Source of the DNA: Montifringilla adamsi
Lineage: Eukaryota; Chordata; Aves; Passeriformes; Passeridae
Assembly (NCBI GenBank): GCA_017590115.1
Contig: JAGGNK010006559.1
Coordinates: forward strand, 6,561,784-6,625,783
Reading direction: 5' to 3'
Length of the DNA: 64,000 nt
Shown here: piece after piece, positions 28,001 through 40,670 of the stretch
How positions within the stretch are numbered: position 1 is the first letter of the stretch
How the letters are laid out: the number at the start of each line of letters is the position of its first letter
Made by a program: the position numbers and the translations under genes
Notes under the pieces: generated by a model
What the model saw: the letters and a program-made list of their open reading frames with translations, nothing else
What the model was told of the DNA's origin: nothing
The model's database searches: none

Positions 28001-31000
28001 GTTAAAGAGGGAGTGACATAAAATGATAAAGCATGAGGATGTTAAGATGAAAAAAAACTGACTAGCTGCCCAATAAATGATTTTTTTTTCTTTTTTACTT
28101 CTGTTCATATCCAGTAAAATAACTTATTAGGCCTAATAGCACAGATTGGAATTACTCTGAGGCTCATCCTGCATTTCATTGCTTTGGGAAATCTTTATAA
28201 TATCATGTCTTGTCTGTTATCTGCAGCAGTATTTCAAGCACAGATGTACTACTTCTTCACATATGACAGTATTATGCTATTCCCAATCCTGATGTCTCAG
28301 AAAAAATCCTTTCTTTTTTCCTCTGAAGAAAGTCCACTCCTCGCCTGTGTTTTAATTACCCTGTGAATTTTGTCTTTTATGTCCATATTAAAAGTTTCTC
28401 AATTTATACTTCAAAACCAAATGGGTGGTTTGAGACAGTATTTCAAGTAACAGCTCTTATTCTGTAGGTGAAGCACAGTGATAGATTAAAGAGGACATAA
28501 AGGCACCACATTCTGTAGCCTTCAGTGGCTGTGGTAGCTTGGAATGAGGTTGATGGCTCCACGTGCCTTGAGGTGACTGAGCTGCAGAACTGAAGTGCAA
28601 ATATTTCTTACTTATACCTTTGCCAAGAGATCCAGTCCCCCTCAAGATTGGAGGAAACAGCTATCACATAACACAGTGGATGATTTGGGATTGTTAGCTG
28701 GAACAGGAGCTAAGTCTCCAGGTATCGTGACTATTGAGGGCTGAGTACAAAGCTGTTGTACTCTGCCCCAACACCGTTTCCTCTTCTGTGTGTACTCAGA
28801 GGTGCATCCTGTGGAAGCAGAGACTTCCCTGCCTTCTTAAGCTCTAACAGGAATTAAGGCAAGGAAATGCTGAGAGAGCTGAAGTCCCGAGGACACTGTT
28901 GTACTCCTCTTGTGACCATGATCACATGCCTTTTCTTCCATCACACCACAGAACACAGAAGAGAACACACTGCAGAATGCATTAGAACATATGGCATCTA
29001 GTGTGAGCCATCTCAAAGCACGTATGCTGTAAATTAGAAAACAGCTATAATGGGAATCTGCAGAGGGAAAACATGAAGATACAGGCTCACACTTTCTTAT
29101 GGGAATTTTCCAGGTAGCTCAGAGAAAGTATTGGATTTCAGAAGTGTGAACCCAAGAAAGAATTAACCAGAAATATCTGCAGTATTTCCAGTAACAGAGG
29201 ATTGCAGAGAGCAACCCAGCACAGCAGAAATGTCACAGACCAGATAGCTAGTGTCCTTCTGGTCAGGAGAGAAAAGGTTGCCTTCCTGGAACCAAGAGCA
29301 AAGCAGGCAGATATTCGAGCAGGTGACAAGACCTTTGTGAGCAGACTTGATGTCTGAGAGTCTGCCTCATCTGCATGGGTTTGTTTTCTTTTCCTTTAAG
29401 CTGTTATTTATAAATATTTTTCTAATTTATCATCCACTCAGAATGTTATAAGCACTTTGATTTTCACTTTATCTTGGCCTGGATTAATTGGGATTTAGAG
29501 AGAGATGAATAATAAACAATTTCTTAAGCACTAGACAACAGCTGTATGTATCTGTTAGAAGGGCACTACTCTGAGAAGCACAAATGGATTCAGTGATAGA
29601 CCTGGTCCTCAGATAAGGGGGGAGATGACACTGATTTTTTTGGTTTGGATTATATGTTGTAGCTTGCACGAATAATTTTTACCCCTCTGTACTATTAGGA
29701 AAATGTTGGTTTCCATCAAAAAGCTGTACATGGCTTATGCTCACATTCAGAATCTTTTCAGTGTGGTGCCACAGAAGATTGCCAGACATTCTCTGAGCCT
29801 AGCTTGAGACATAGCTACAGCATCTGCTGTAGGAGGTGGGTCTCTATTGCATTTTGAGGAAGGATGCACTCAGACTGGTTACAGTCTAGTTATGACAGGC
29901 TGGCAGGCACTGTAGGATCCCAAATGCCCTTCAGAAACACAGTAAATTAAACCCACACTGTGCCCTCTCCTGCTGTTAGGAGAATGGCTCTGTACTGCTT
30001 TTTGTGTAGTCACTGCTAGCTTGATACCAACAACCAAGACAGATTGTTTAAATCTAGTTCAAGTATTTGTGCATAACATAGCAATGCAGAAGTATCCAGG
30101 AACTCTCGTTACATTGAACAGACAAGCTATTTTATATTTTTAGTGGAAAGAAAAAAAAACAACAACCCTGCAGTCTAAAAAATATTTACATAGGACATTG
30201 CAATTATTGTTCAGAATTAATGAGTTTTATCCCCTCCTTTTGGCTTAAGGAACACAAAATCCCAATGAAAGGAAACAGATGTAGTTGTTTTAAGCATTTC
30301 CAAAGGAAACTGCAGTAAAGTCTGAAACATCACTGTATAAAAGCCTTGTGTGTCATGGAGATGTTCTGATATTGTTTTCATTTGCCAGCTGTGTGTAAAG
30401 AGGGAGTTATGTCTGTGGCCAATAGATCTTCCCACATCAGAGCAGTAACAACAACAAAGCAACGGAAATATTAGGAAAACGCTAACTTTGCCTTCAAATA
30501 CACTTGATTTTCCTAAACAAGAAACCTGGATTAGGAGTCAGTTCAAAGCAAAATGGCCAGAATTTATAATGCTCTACTGAAAAAGACAATAAAAGGAAGA
30601 AAGATCATTAATAAGATGAAATAGTCTAAAGGGAGTTTGGCCAACAAATAAGATATCAGAACATTACCTCCTGGCTCTCCTTGTTAGATATTGCTTGTCA
30701 TTCTCTATCCTCCAAGAAAAATACCAGCACTTTCAGTTGATCTGAAGAGATATGGCATAATAAACTAGCTAAGAATTTCTGGGACTGCAAATCAGGTGAT
30801 TCAAGTCCAGCTCCTGCCTCTGCCTTTACCATTGGTGTTAAATGTTATTATCTGTGTTATGGTAACACCTAGAAATCCAGTGTAGCAGACATTTCTACAG
30901 CAGACACAGAAAACTACAGTCTTTGCCCTGGAAACACCTGCAGCCTGGTGATAGAGGCTTCCTGTGCTTTGGTCTTGCAGTCAGTCAAATGGGGAACTTG

Positions 31001-31301
31001 TGTTTGACCAGGACGTCTGTAAGACCCAACTGTGGGTTTCCGATTATGTTCTTTTTCTGTTTCTTTCTACTGATCACTGTGCTGGAAAAACAATTGTTTG
31101 AACATGGCAATCCACTGATCACAGGTTTGTTTTTGCATTCAACACTACACACTGCAGGATATGTTCAAACCTTACTACATATGGAGTCCGAGCTACTGAA
31201 CATGGACAAAACCCTAAATCAACACATCCAAGGGATAAAACTTCTTAAAATGCTTTTGAACCATATGTTTGTATGATAGCATGACACTTTAAATTACTGA
31301 C

Positions 31302-31813
31302 TGCACTGCTTTCAGCAGGGATAGTGTTAATTTTCTTCCTAGTAGTTGGTACAGTGTTGTGTTTTGGATTTAGTATGAGAATCATGTTGATAACACACTG
31401 ATGTTCTGGTTGCTGTTAAGAAGTGCTTACCTAAATCAAGGTCTTTTCAGTGTCTCATGCTCTGCCAGTGAAGCAGGTGCACAAGAAGCTGGGGGGGGGG
31501 GAAAGGCCAAAGGAATATTCTATACCACAGAATGTCCTGCTGTCCTGCTGAGTATAAACTGGGGTAAGTTGGTTAGGGGCTGCTGATCACTGCTCAGAGA
31601 CAGACTGGGGTATCAGTCAGAAGATGGTGAGCAGCTGTATTGTGCATCACTTGTCTTGCTTGGATTTTATACCATTTTCTCTCTCCCCCCCCCTCTTACA
31701 ATTATTATTATAATTTATTTTGTTTGAATTATTAAACTGTTCTTATCTCAACCCATGAGATTTATCTTTTCTTTCTGATTCTTCTCCCCACTGGATGGGG
31801 TTAAACCATGACA
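31302..31813 (+). mobile_element. Solo LTR, avian ERVL-like family (copy B)
   Basis: Same family and orientation as the LTR at 9,552. It starts tgcactgctttcagcaggga and ends tggggttaaaccatgaca. The TATA box is at 31,553-31,558 and an intact-looking attaaa poly(A) hexamer is at 31,731-31,736. It contains a run of 11 G at about 31,490-31,500. No internal viral genes adjoin it. No perfect target-site duplication is seen (ctgac before, cagat after). Confidence 0.87.
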
Positions 31814-32752
31814 CAGATGTTTTCAACTGGGAATGCAGTGGAAGTGACAAAATATCTTTGGTGAATGAAAAAAATATAATGCATAACAAATATAAAATAA
31901 TGGCTATGATCTGCAGTGAAAAGGATGATAGTTCCCTGTGAAAATCCTGTCTTGGGTGTGTGGTTTTTTAATGTACTTCTTTGACAGTGTCTTCCCTCAG
32001 TCAGATGAAATGTCGACACTGATAGCCACTTCAGTAACCTAATTTCTCTCTTTGCTTATTATGCTCATCTTTTGCATTTCAAAGCATTATCCTTCAATTT
32101 TCCAGAACTATACTATTGTCCTGACAGTTTCCAGTTAAACTAGGAGACGTTAGAAAGCCCTTAAACCTAAAAACCTAAATAAAATTTTACAAAGCCCTAG
32201 CACCCTAATGAAAGAGTACATAGGAATAAACTTCTGGCAACCTAACAGAAAGAAAATACCAGAGAACAATAAACCTTTCAGGAGAAAATATTTCAGCAAG
32301 TATATATCCTGTTCAGTGAATACCATCTACAGTGTTAATAAAATACAGGAAGGCTGTCAGAGCTCACTTGCTGGACAAAAGCTCTAGAAAAGGGAGCTTT
32401 TATTTTTCCACTAACAGAGGATCGTGTTTTCCATAGAGTGAAGAAAACACGGGTCAGTTTACCACCAAGGGCCTCCTCTCTGCATACAGGAGCCACAGGG
32501 AGAGATTCTACACAAGAGCAGTTACACAAACCAAAACCCAAAAGAGGAATTAAGTAGCTTGTGCCATATCTGCACAACGTTCGCACCCTTCACCTGTTCT
32601 GCTGTGCTGAAATTCATCCATCACCAAGGCCTCTGCTCCTGTCTCAAGGATGTGCAGCTGAGAACAAGACACTGATGACTGAAGCTGCAGGTAGCAGAGG
32701 CTTGGAGTAATAAGCCTCTGCAGAAAGACTCCTCAGAGCCCTGTTTTGACAA

Positions 32753-32766
32753 TGTGTGTGTGTGTG
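32753..32766. repeat. (TG)7 dinucleotide repeat
   Basis: Seven tg units followed directly by a T-run. Confidence 0.9.
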
Positions 32767-35700
32767 TTTTTTTGGAGGGGGTGAGGATGCCAGAGTACAG
32801 AGAGAGAACAAAAGTATAGATAAGAGTTGTCCTATATCCAAGGTCAAATGTTTTCAAAACCCTAAAATAAACAGGGGCCATCCTGTATTTGTGATCTTAT
32901 TCAGCAATAAAAGCAACATTTATTTAGTTCTTTCCCTGTTCCAGCCTCCTTGACTGTTAATTCCAATTCTAGACTAAGCTCCAATGCATCTTGTATTTAG
33001 TATCTGCAACTTAGTACATGTAACCTTAACATAATTTTTTCCTTAACATTATTATCTTTTATCTGTAGCTTGCAATTCTGTATTTTGGACCTATACCTGC
33101 ATATTTTCAAGATTATTACCACACAGTTGTCCCCTACAAAGACATCAGAAGACTCATCTCTACAACTAGCTCCACCTTTCCCTTTTTAACCTTTTGTATC
33201 TTGAGTTCAGCAGGCATCCATTCCAGCCTGGCTCATATGATACTATTCTGGTAATTTGCAATCTAATTAGGATGCACAATTCCAGCTTAACAGCACTGGA
33301 GAACTGCTGTGCTTCTGTGTAGTTATCAGCAGAAGCTCTGCAAATCTGAGAACTTGCTTCTTGAGGAAGGCAATTAATTTTCAAATTAGTAACTTGTACA
33401 CATATTTTCTCCTTCCTTCCACCAGTTTTAATTGAACAAAGTGTTTGAAAGGAACTCCAGAGTAAGAAACTTTTTCGGCTAAGACACCAAAGCCAAGTTC
33501 TTTCCCTACCGTGGACTTCCCAGAAATCTGGCAAACCTTATAAACATCTCCCTTCCATTATCAGTAAAATTTAGTAAGTGAGAAGGCTATAGTGATAATA
33601 AATCAACTAACAGCTGCTCCTAGGTATCATGGGAATGAAACCACATAAATTCACAGAAAGCTAAAAATCTGGATGCTGGGAAAGAGTAGACTATAGTAAG
33701 AGAGAGTGTCTTACTACTGTCCCACCAATGTGCCTTACTGGCACACTTGGATTACAAGAAAACATTCAGAAATGAGAGGCCAATTTGTCCCCAGGCCCAT
33801 TAAATTCATGGCCCCTGTTTAGCAGCAGTGTCCAGGAGCCCATGTCCTCTTTTTATTTCTTTTTTTCTTTTGATGGAAGATGTTTCTTAGGATGAATAAC
33901 CTTAAGACAAGCTATGAACTTCACACAGGTCACAAATAATCCTGCAAGCTGAAACAGCTTGATCTTTACCTCTTTGGTCTAAAGTCACCTAGGGACTGTT
34001 CCCTTGGTTGAAGTCTTTGATCAGTCTTATTAATCTGACATAAGTTTGTAAGCAACTCTGAGATTAATGGAAAGCAGAGAGATGTTCCAACAGAGACCTT
34101 GGAGGGATGACTCAGAATCGACACAAAAATAAAACATCAGAAACTTGCCCTCCTAAGTACAGACCAGTACATGGATTGGGCAGGGGATGTAGCTGAATGG
34201 TTTTGTTTGGCTGGGCACAAGTACAGATTGTATATTGAAACTACAAGTTTTTTAAGGCAAACAAGAGGGGCAGAACCCTGTTCTACTTGTTCACATAAGC
34301 CCCAAAGAACAGACCCTGGCAAATCAAGGGGAATGGGCTTTTTCTAGCATAATGATAACAGCTTAATAAGCCTTCAAGTTTTATCTTTTTAACATTCAAA
34401 TTTAACCTTCTTTCAAGTTTACTTAGTTTAAAAACAAAGTCTCATTTCCACCAACTGAATTCCCAGTTGTTATTTACAACAAATAATTCTGACATTATCC
34501 TTCCAGATGCGTGTTGAAGGCCAGAGAAGAATATATATGGCAGTCTGTCATATTCTGATCCTGTATCTCATTTCCCTTTTTGCTTACTAGGCAGACTTCC
34601 TTTTCAAAGAAGGTTGCTGAAAGCATTTTTTAATAGATAGAAAGCAAGTTTCTTTGCCCGTGGCCTCTGGAAGAATTCCAGATATTAGTGGCATAGCTCT
34701 GTGAAAAGTGTCTTTCTTGTTGATTGCATTTTCTTCTTCACTGGTCAGCGTTTGCTGTCAAACACAGCATTGTAAGGGCAGTCAGCTGCCATTCAAAGTA
34801 GTGCTGAATGAAGAGTCCAGCCAAGCTGCAGCTGTACAGGACAGAGCACCAGCACACAGGCAGAGATCTGGGCTTACGGTGTTGATAAAGTAGAAGTGAC
34901 ATGAGCCAAGAAGAGAAAACTGTTGTGAGACAGCAGAGAAGCAGGCTTGCCCTTACGTGACTTTCCTCACACAGAAGCCAGGTTAAAAGACTGTTTCCTT
35001 TTCATTTTTCTGATCTTATTGTACCTGTTCTTCAGAAAGATGGTAAAAAAATGTTTATGTCCTCAAAAAGACTTCTAAAAGTCTTTGAAATTTAACAGAT
35101 TAGCACTGGGAAGATGCTTGTAAGGGAAACAGTTCATTGAGCATTGAACACTCTTGCACCTAGTCCCTCGCAGAAGGGCACATCAGTTGTATGCAGGCAT
35201 ACAGCCAGGCATATCTGAGGAGCAAACAGGATCTTGATGTCTGCTTCTTATGTGTACAGGACTGATATTCATGTAAGAACTCATGTAAGAAACCTAAATG
35301 AGCTGCAATCTTAGTATGAAGCCTTAATAAGGCTTAAACCTACCTACAATGGTTGAATTTCAAAGTTGTGCAATAGGTGAGCAAAAGGCAAGCACATCAC
35401 TTAAACCAAGTCCTTAAAATATGTGTGTACTTCAGGCTTGTATAAGAAGATTTAAGGAATGTATAGACCCCATTTTGGCATAAAAGTCATTTCACATCTG
35501 GAGATGTGAATATGTGAATATGTGATTCAATCTGTTCACAGCTACAAGGGATAAACTGTATATGAAGGTTGTCTTTGAAGATTTAAAGGCTGCTAAGAGT
35601 GAACTATTTTCATTATCTATGCTAAGTATCTCTGTACCAAAATCTTTCCTGAGAAACATATCTATCAATTATTAGCTAGAATTTGTCTTCAAGCATGTAT

Positions 35701-37195
35701 ACTAATTCCACCAGGTACTGCTATGATAATACATTCAAGCATTGCCAAGTGTAAGCATGTCATACCTATTCTCAGGACTTTTAACAGGAAACTAGTAGGA
35801 CCATAAAATCCCAGCTGTCACAGAGAGAGAAGAAAGGGGGATGCTGTTCAATGTCTCTTTCAAGGGAATCAAATAAAGCTGCTAAAATTCCAGGTTCAAA
35901 ATAAATCAAATAAGGTGATTGTTATTACACTAGGTAGATGAGCTGTGGAACGTCTCTTTGGAAGATACTGTAGAAGAGGAAATTTTAAATGGGTGTAAAG
36001 GAACACTGGACAAACTCATGTAAGAAAAATCAACCATGGCTTATGAAATATAAAAAGTAAATTCCACTTAGAAAGTATCCAAAATTAAAGTATTTGGAAG
36101 ATAGGAGAATACAAGTGGAAGCATCATATATGATTGCCTTCCTACACAATTTTCTAGGTATTTTGGCTACTCTTGAAGAGTAGAAGACTATAAGAGACGG
36201 TTCTATTGTCCAACTAGGTGTGACCCTTCTTATCTTCTGACAATCCTCAGCCTCAGATTTGTCAAGCATGACAGACTTCAAAGCAAACAATCCCTTATTT
36301 TATTCTGTAAGAAAAAATTAATGAGTCTTTGAGTTACAGTGTAACATTAAACAATAATTAAAAAGATAAAGGCCTCAAAGAGAAATTATAATGCAAAAGC
36401 TGTGAGATTTTTTTTCCTGCCTGCTACATTATAATGCATATAAAGGAAGAGGTTAGAGCTAAAAATAAAAAAAAAAAGCTCACTGACTGGGTCTCAAGTG
36501 CAACTGATTTAACAAACTGTAGTGTCGATTTCTCCCACCAAAAAAGGAAAGTGGGAGAGTAACTGAATAACTGTTTTACTGCAGTTACATGAAAGAAATA
36601 GGCATGTATAATAGTGGCAGATGAAAAATATTCAGATGGATGTGTGATTTCTGTCTGTGAAGGCAGAGAAGAACAGTAAACTAATGGAAGGTTGTAGAAT
36701 CAATAGAAATGTGGCTGCTTGATCTGCTAGAGGCAGAAAAGTCTGGACAGTATGTTGGACAGTACCTGTGGCGCTTGTATATCGTCTGATCAAGCCTTTA
36801 CTTGTATAGTCTTTCCTTTATTTTTCTCCTTAAGAATGTTCCTTCTCAAAAATATTTCTGTCATTTGTAATGGCTTCTGCTGCCTGCCTAGACTTCCCTC
36901 TGATAAACCTGCATTATTTTGCCTACTACTTGATAAGATTCTTCTCTGATTCCCATCCCCGGATAGCTGAAGTGAGTAGAATCTAGTAGTGGCAGAAAGT
37001 TCATGATATAGGGTGACTATCCTTTGAAAACATTTAGTTAAAGAGATTTTCTGTGTGTGTTACGCCACAAATGTGTTACTACTTCCCTTCATCTTTGTCT
37101 CTGGAGGAACAGAGCAAGCATCAAATGATGGAATGGAAGAAGGCAATAATTCGTACACTATTTTCACTGTTTGTCTCCTTCCCCCCACCCCCCCC

Positions 37196-37225
37196 NNNNN
37201 NNNNNNNNNNNNNNNNNNNNNNNNN
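37196..37225. other. Assembly gap (30 N)
   Basis: Unsequenced bases, preceded by ccccccacccccccc-type sequence and followed by acccc. This is again a C-rich tract. Confidence 0.99.
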
Positions 37226-40130
37226 ACCCCGTCCCAAGATTAATATGCTGTGGAGAGATTAAAATGCCAAGATATTTGTGGTTCATCTAAATGGAAGCAG
37301 CGACTGGGGGATCTGCAATATAAATGTGTCTGTGGGCCAGATTTGCTTAGCAAACCCACAGCTGTACTGCAGTAACACTCATTTTCTTCCTGTCTTCCTG
37401 GGTAGTCACATGAAGAAAATATATGGTCCTTTCCATTATGTAGGTACAGCAGTCAATCTGGAATACTTCAGCAGACCTTGCAACAAATATCTGAGAGGGA
37501 AAACCTGGTATCAAGCCAACATTTTTCCTGGTAGTCCTAATGAAAGAACATATGGCGATCTGAATTAAGACTTAACTCAGAACTTTGATCCAAGCTTTGC
37601 TGAAGTAGGAGGACATTTTCATCCAAATTTAAGTCAGAAGTTTGCAGGTTGTGACCTGTTTTTGTAATCAGACAAATTCGCACATTCAATGAGCAACAAT
37701 CTTTTCAGAAATTCCAATTTCAAAGTTTGGGTCAGTGATTGAAGATCCATCATTACCTGGGTACTCTGTTTGTACATGTGTAAGTGCCTTGAGTTATTTT
37801 TATAACACTGCTTTGCTGTAAAGAAATTATAACCTGCTTGTCAAGAACAGCGTGTCTGTAACATAAGAAATTAATCTCTTCATGCTGATTAACTGTACTT
37901 TGTACCACTGATCCCTAGAAGAACTGTTACATGTCCCTTTAGAAATATATTTATTTAATATAGTTATCACTGAAGGGAGAAGAAAAAGAAAATAGTTAAG
38001 ATTACTAGTGGCAATTAACAATATCTACTAAATAAAAGTAATTTTTTTCAGAAGGAAAACTCAGTTATCTCGGTTGAAAATTGCATTCCAGAAATCCTTT
38101 GTAATGTACTTTCCTTCCCAAAGGGTTTGTGAATTAATACATCATTTGCTGTGTCTGTGTAGGTTTGTACTTGTTGGCAAAAGAAAAGTCCTGGAAAACA
38201 AAAAAGCAAAACTCCCAGTTATAATAAAATCTAACCTTAACCACCACCCTGCTGGAGGTGGTCTTAACATGACAGATTTAAACACTAAAGTCAACTAGCA
38301 TTATAATGGGAATGTGATGGGCTTGACAACTGCTATTGCTTACCTGAGGCACTCACGTGTGATTTTTAGTGTACAGCAGGACTGAGATAATTAAGTCCTA
38401 AAGGATTAATCCAAGAGTCTTGTACAATTCTTCATCCCACTGGAGTAACTTTATCTTTGATTTCTGATTTGTTAATGAAATTGTCCTTTCTGTGGATTCT
38501 TCCAGACAGTATGATCTTGAGGTTTCTGTCAATAGGCCACCTTCATTATAGCAGCTTGAATCTACATAATCTGATTTTTAACATCTACATTACTGGAAGT
38601 CTCTGTTGAACAACAGATGAGATGGTGCACCTGTAAGGTATCTGAGCTACAACTCAGGATTCAGGAACTCCTACCATGGGATGTCCAGCGAGACGTTCAA
38701 ATTTGAGAAGGAAAAATCCAACTTAGTGTCTTTATGCTTCACATACAGTGGTTTTCGTTTGACGGTAATAAATGTTGGAACAAAACTCCTTACCTTATGT
38801 AGACAGTCATGGAAGAGGGAAGAGAACAAGCCTAAGACATCTCCTGTGTAAAGTCCAGAGCAGCACCCTGGCCCTAGGAAAGCAACATTCCTTCACAGGT
38901 GAGCATCCGCAGACAGACAAGGAAGCTGTGGCTTCCCTTGCCTTGTTATTCCTATCATTGGTAATCATCACCCACACTGTTCTCATGAGAACTGGAGAGG
39001 TCTTTCTTCATGCAGGAGCTGCCACATTATTGTCAGATTTTATTTATTCTCTGTTTTCCCAGAATTGTTCTGTGAGAGGGGTGGTGGGCAAGAGACGCTG
39101 AGCAGCCAGGAGATACCCACTGTCTCTCAGGGCACCACCTGACATGAGACCCATTCCCTTGGCTCATGTGATGCAGCTGATGTTGAGTGGCTGCACAGCC
39201 CCACTGTCAGAAAGAGCCAGAGGCCTTGCCACAAGAAGTGTGCCATGAGCTGCACACTGGCACAGGCAGGTCCAGTCCCTGCCCCAAGGGACTTACAGTG
39301 ACAGGGCTGTGCTGCAGCAGAGTCCTGTTGTGAAAGCCTGTTTGTCTGTGTGGAGGAATGATCAAACCCTATTATGCAATAGTGGCTTTTTGTTCCGTTT
39401 ACTGTCTTTACTCCCCATTTGTTTCCATGGTAGCAGTATGGAAAAATTAGGACTTGTAATGTAAAATCAAGGAAAGGCACCATTTTTTCCTGTCAGAAGC
39501 CAGTTTGTGATATACTGAAATATATCTATGACAGCTAAACCTAAATCTGTTTCATAAAGGACAGATAAATTTAGCAGAAATGTCAAAATTGGGAATTTTA
39601 TTTTATTTGTTTCATAATAGTCCTCTTCAGCTGGAGTTTATAGGGCTTATTTTTATATTTTTATGCTCCAGCACAGAGACTGCTTAGATATAAATCCATA
39701 CATACCCAAAACAAGACGGCAATTTCACAGCAAAATCTTTTACTACTTTAAATTACATTGCAAATTAACTTAAGGTTATGTAACACCAGAACATACCACT
39801 CCTGTCTGGCACCAACCTAAACAGTTCTTAATATGTGTTCACATAGAGCCCTCCTGTGTTTGCTAGGTGTCATTACAACAGCCATTACATCTGACAGATA
39901 ATTTATTGACCTACATCGACATGACTGAGCTCCAGAAGGGAATGCCAAGTTCCTGTCCTCTCACATTTACACAGCATGGACTGTTAAATTCCACTTGCCA
40001 AATACTGTATCAAGCTCCAAAAGGTGACAAGTGAGAATCTGTCACTAGCTCTTAGTTACACCATTTTTCAGTGATAGGCATCATAAATATCAGTAATTTA
40101 TTTGTTTTCATAAGTATTGCTTATGATTTT

Positions 40131-40670
40131 TATCACAGAATCATAGAATGGCTGGTATTGGAAGAGATTCAAGATCATCTAGTTACAACCCCCTGGCCAT
40201 GGGCAGAGACACACTTTACCAGACCAGACTGCTTAGATCCCCACCCAACCTGGCTTTGAACACTTCCAGCGATGGGGAAGCCACTTCTCTGGACAGCCTG
40301 TTCCAGTGCCTCACCACCCTCAAAGGGAAAAACTTCTTCTTAATCTCTTATCTAAACTTAATATTTTTCAGTTTGAATCCATTCCCCCTTGTCCTGTCAC
40401 TACACACCCTTGTAAAAAGTCCCTCTCCATCTTTCCTGTAGGCTTCTTTCAGGTACTGGAAAGCCACAATTAAGTCACTCTAAAGCCTTTTCTTCTCCAG
40501 GCTAAACAATCTCAATTCTCTCAACCTTTCCTCATGGGTGAGGTGCTCCATCCCTCTTGCCATCTTGGTGGCCTCTGCTCCAACAGGTCCTTCCTACGCT
40601 GGGGACCGCAGAGCTGGATGCAGCACTGCACGTGGGGTCTCACCAGAGCTGAGCAGAGGAGCAGAGGACA
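40131..40670 (-). mobile_element. CR1 LINE 3' fragment (about 540 bp)
   Basis: Starts tatcacagaatcatagaatg (reversed terminal repeat). It continues with CR1 blocks such as acaaccccctggccatgggc, ggacagcctgttccagtgcc, cttgtcctgtcactacacac and cttcttctccaggctaaaca. It ends around ctcaccagagctgagcagag. The orientation is minus and the 5' end is truncated. Short ORFs in it are incidental. Confidence 0.93.

Larger units (their letters stand above)
20963..31301. other. Intergenic, no gene recognised
   Basis: AT-rich sequence with short ORFs only. Apart from the 27-bp duplication, the A-rich tract and the CR1 terminus near 25,040, nothing is recognised. Confidence 0.55.
31814..40130. other. Intergenic, no gene recognised
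   Basis: Short ORFs only, the longest about 120 codons (33,166-33,534 minus; 39,127-39,483 minus), without recognisable similarity. It includes the TG repeat at 32,753 and the second assembly gap. Confidence 0.55.

Noticed and set aside
37278..37568. 96-codon plus-strand frame considered as a possible exon of a neighbouring gene (for example APCDD1)
   Set aside because: It lacks the Cys/Trp pattern of APCDD1 and matches nothing I recognise.
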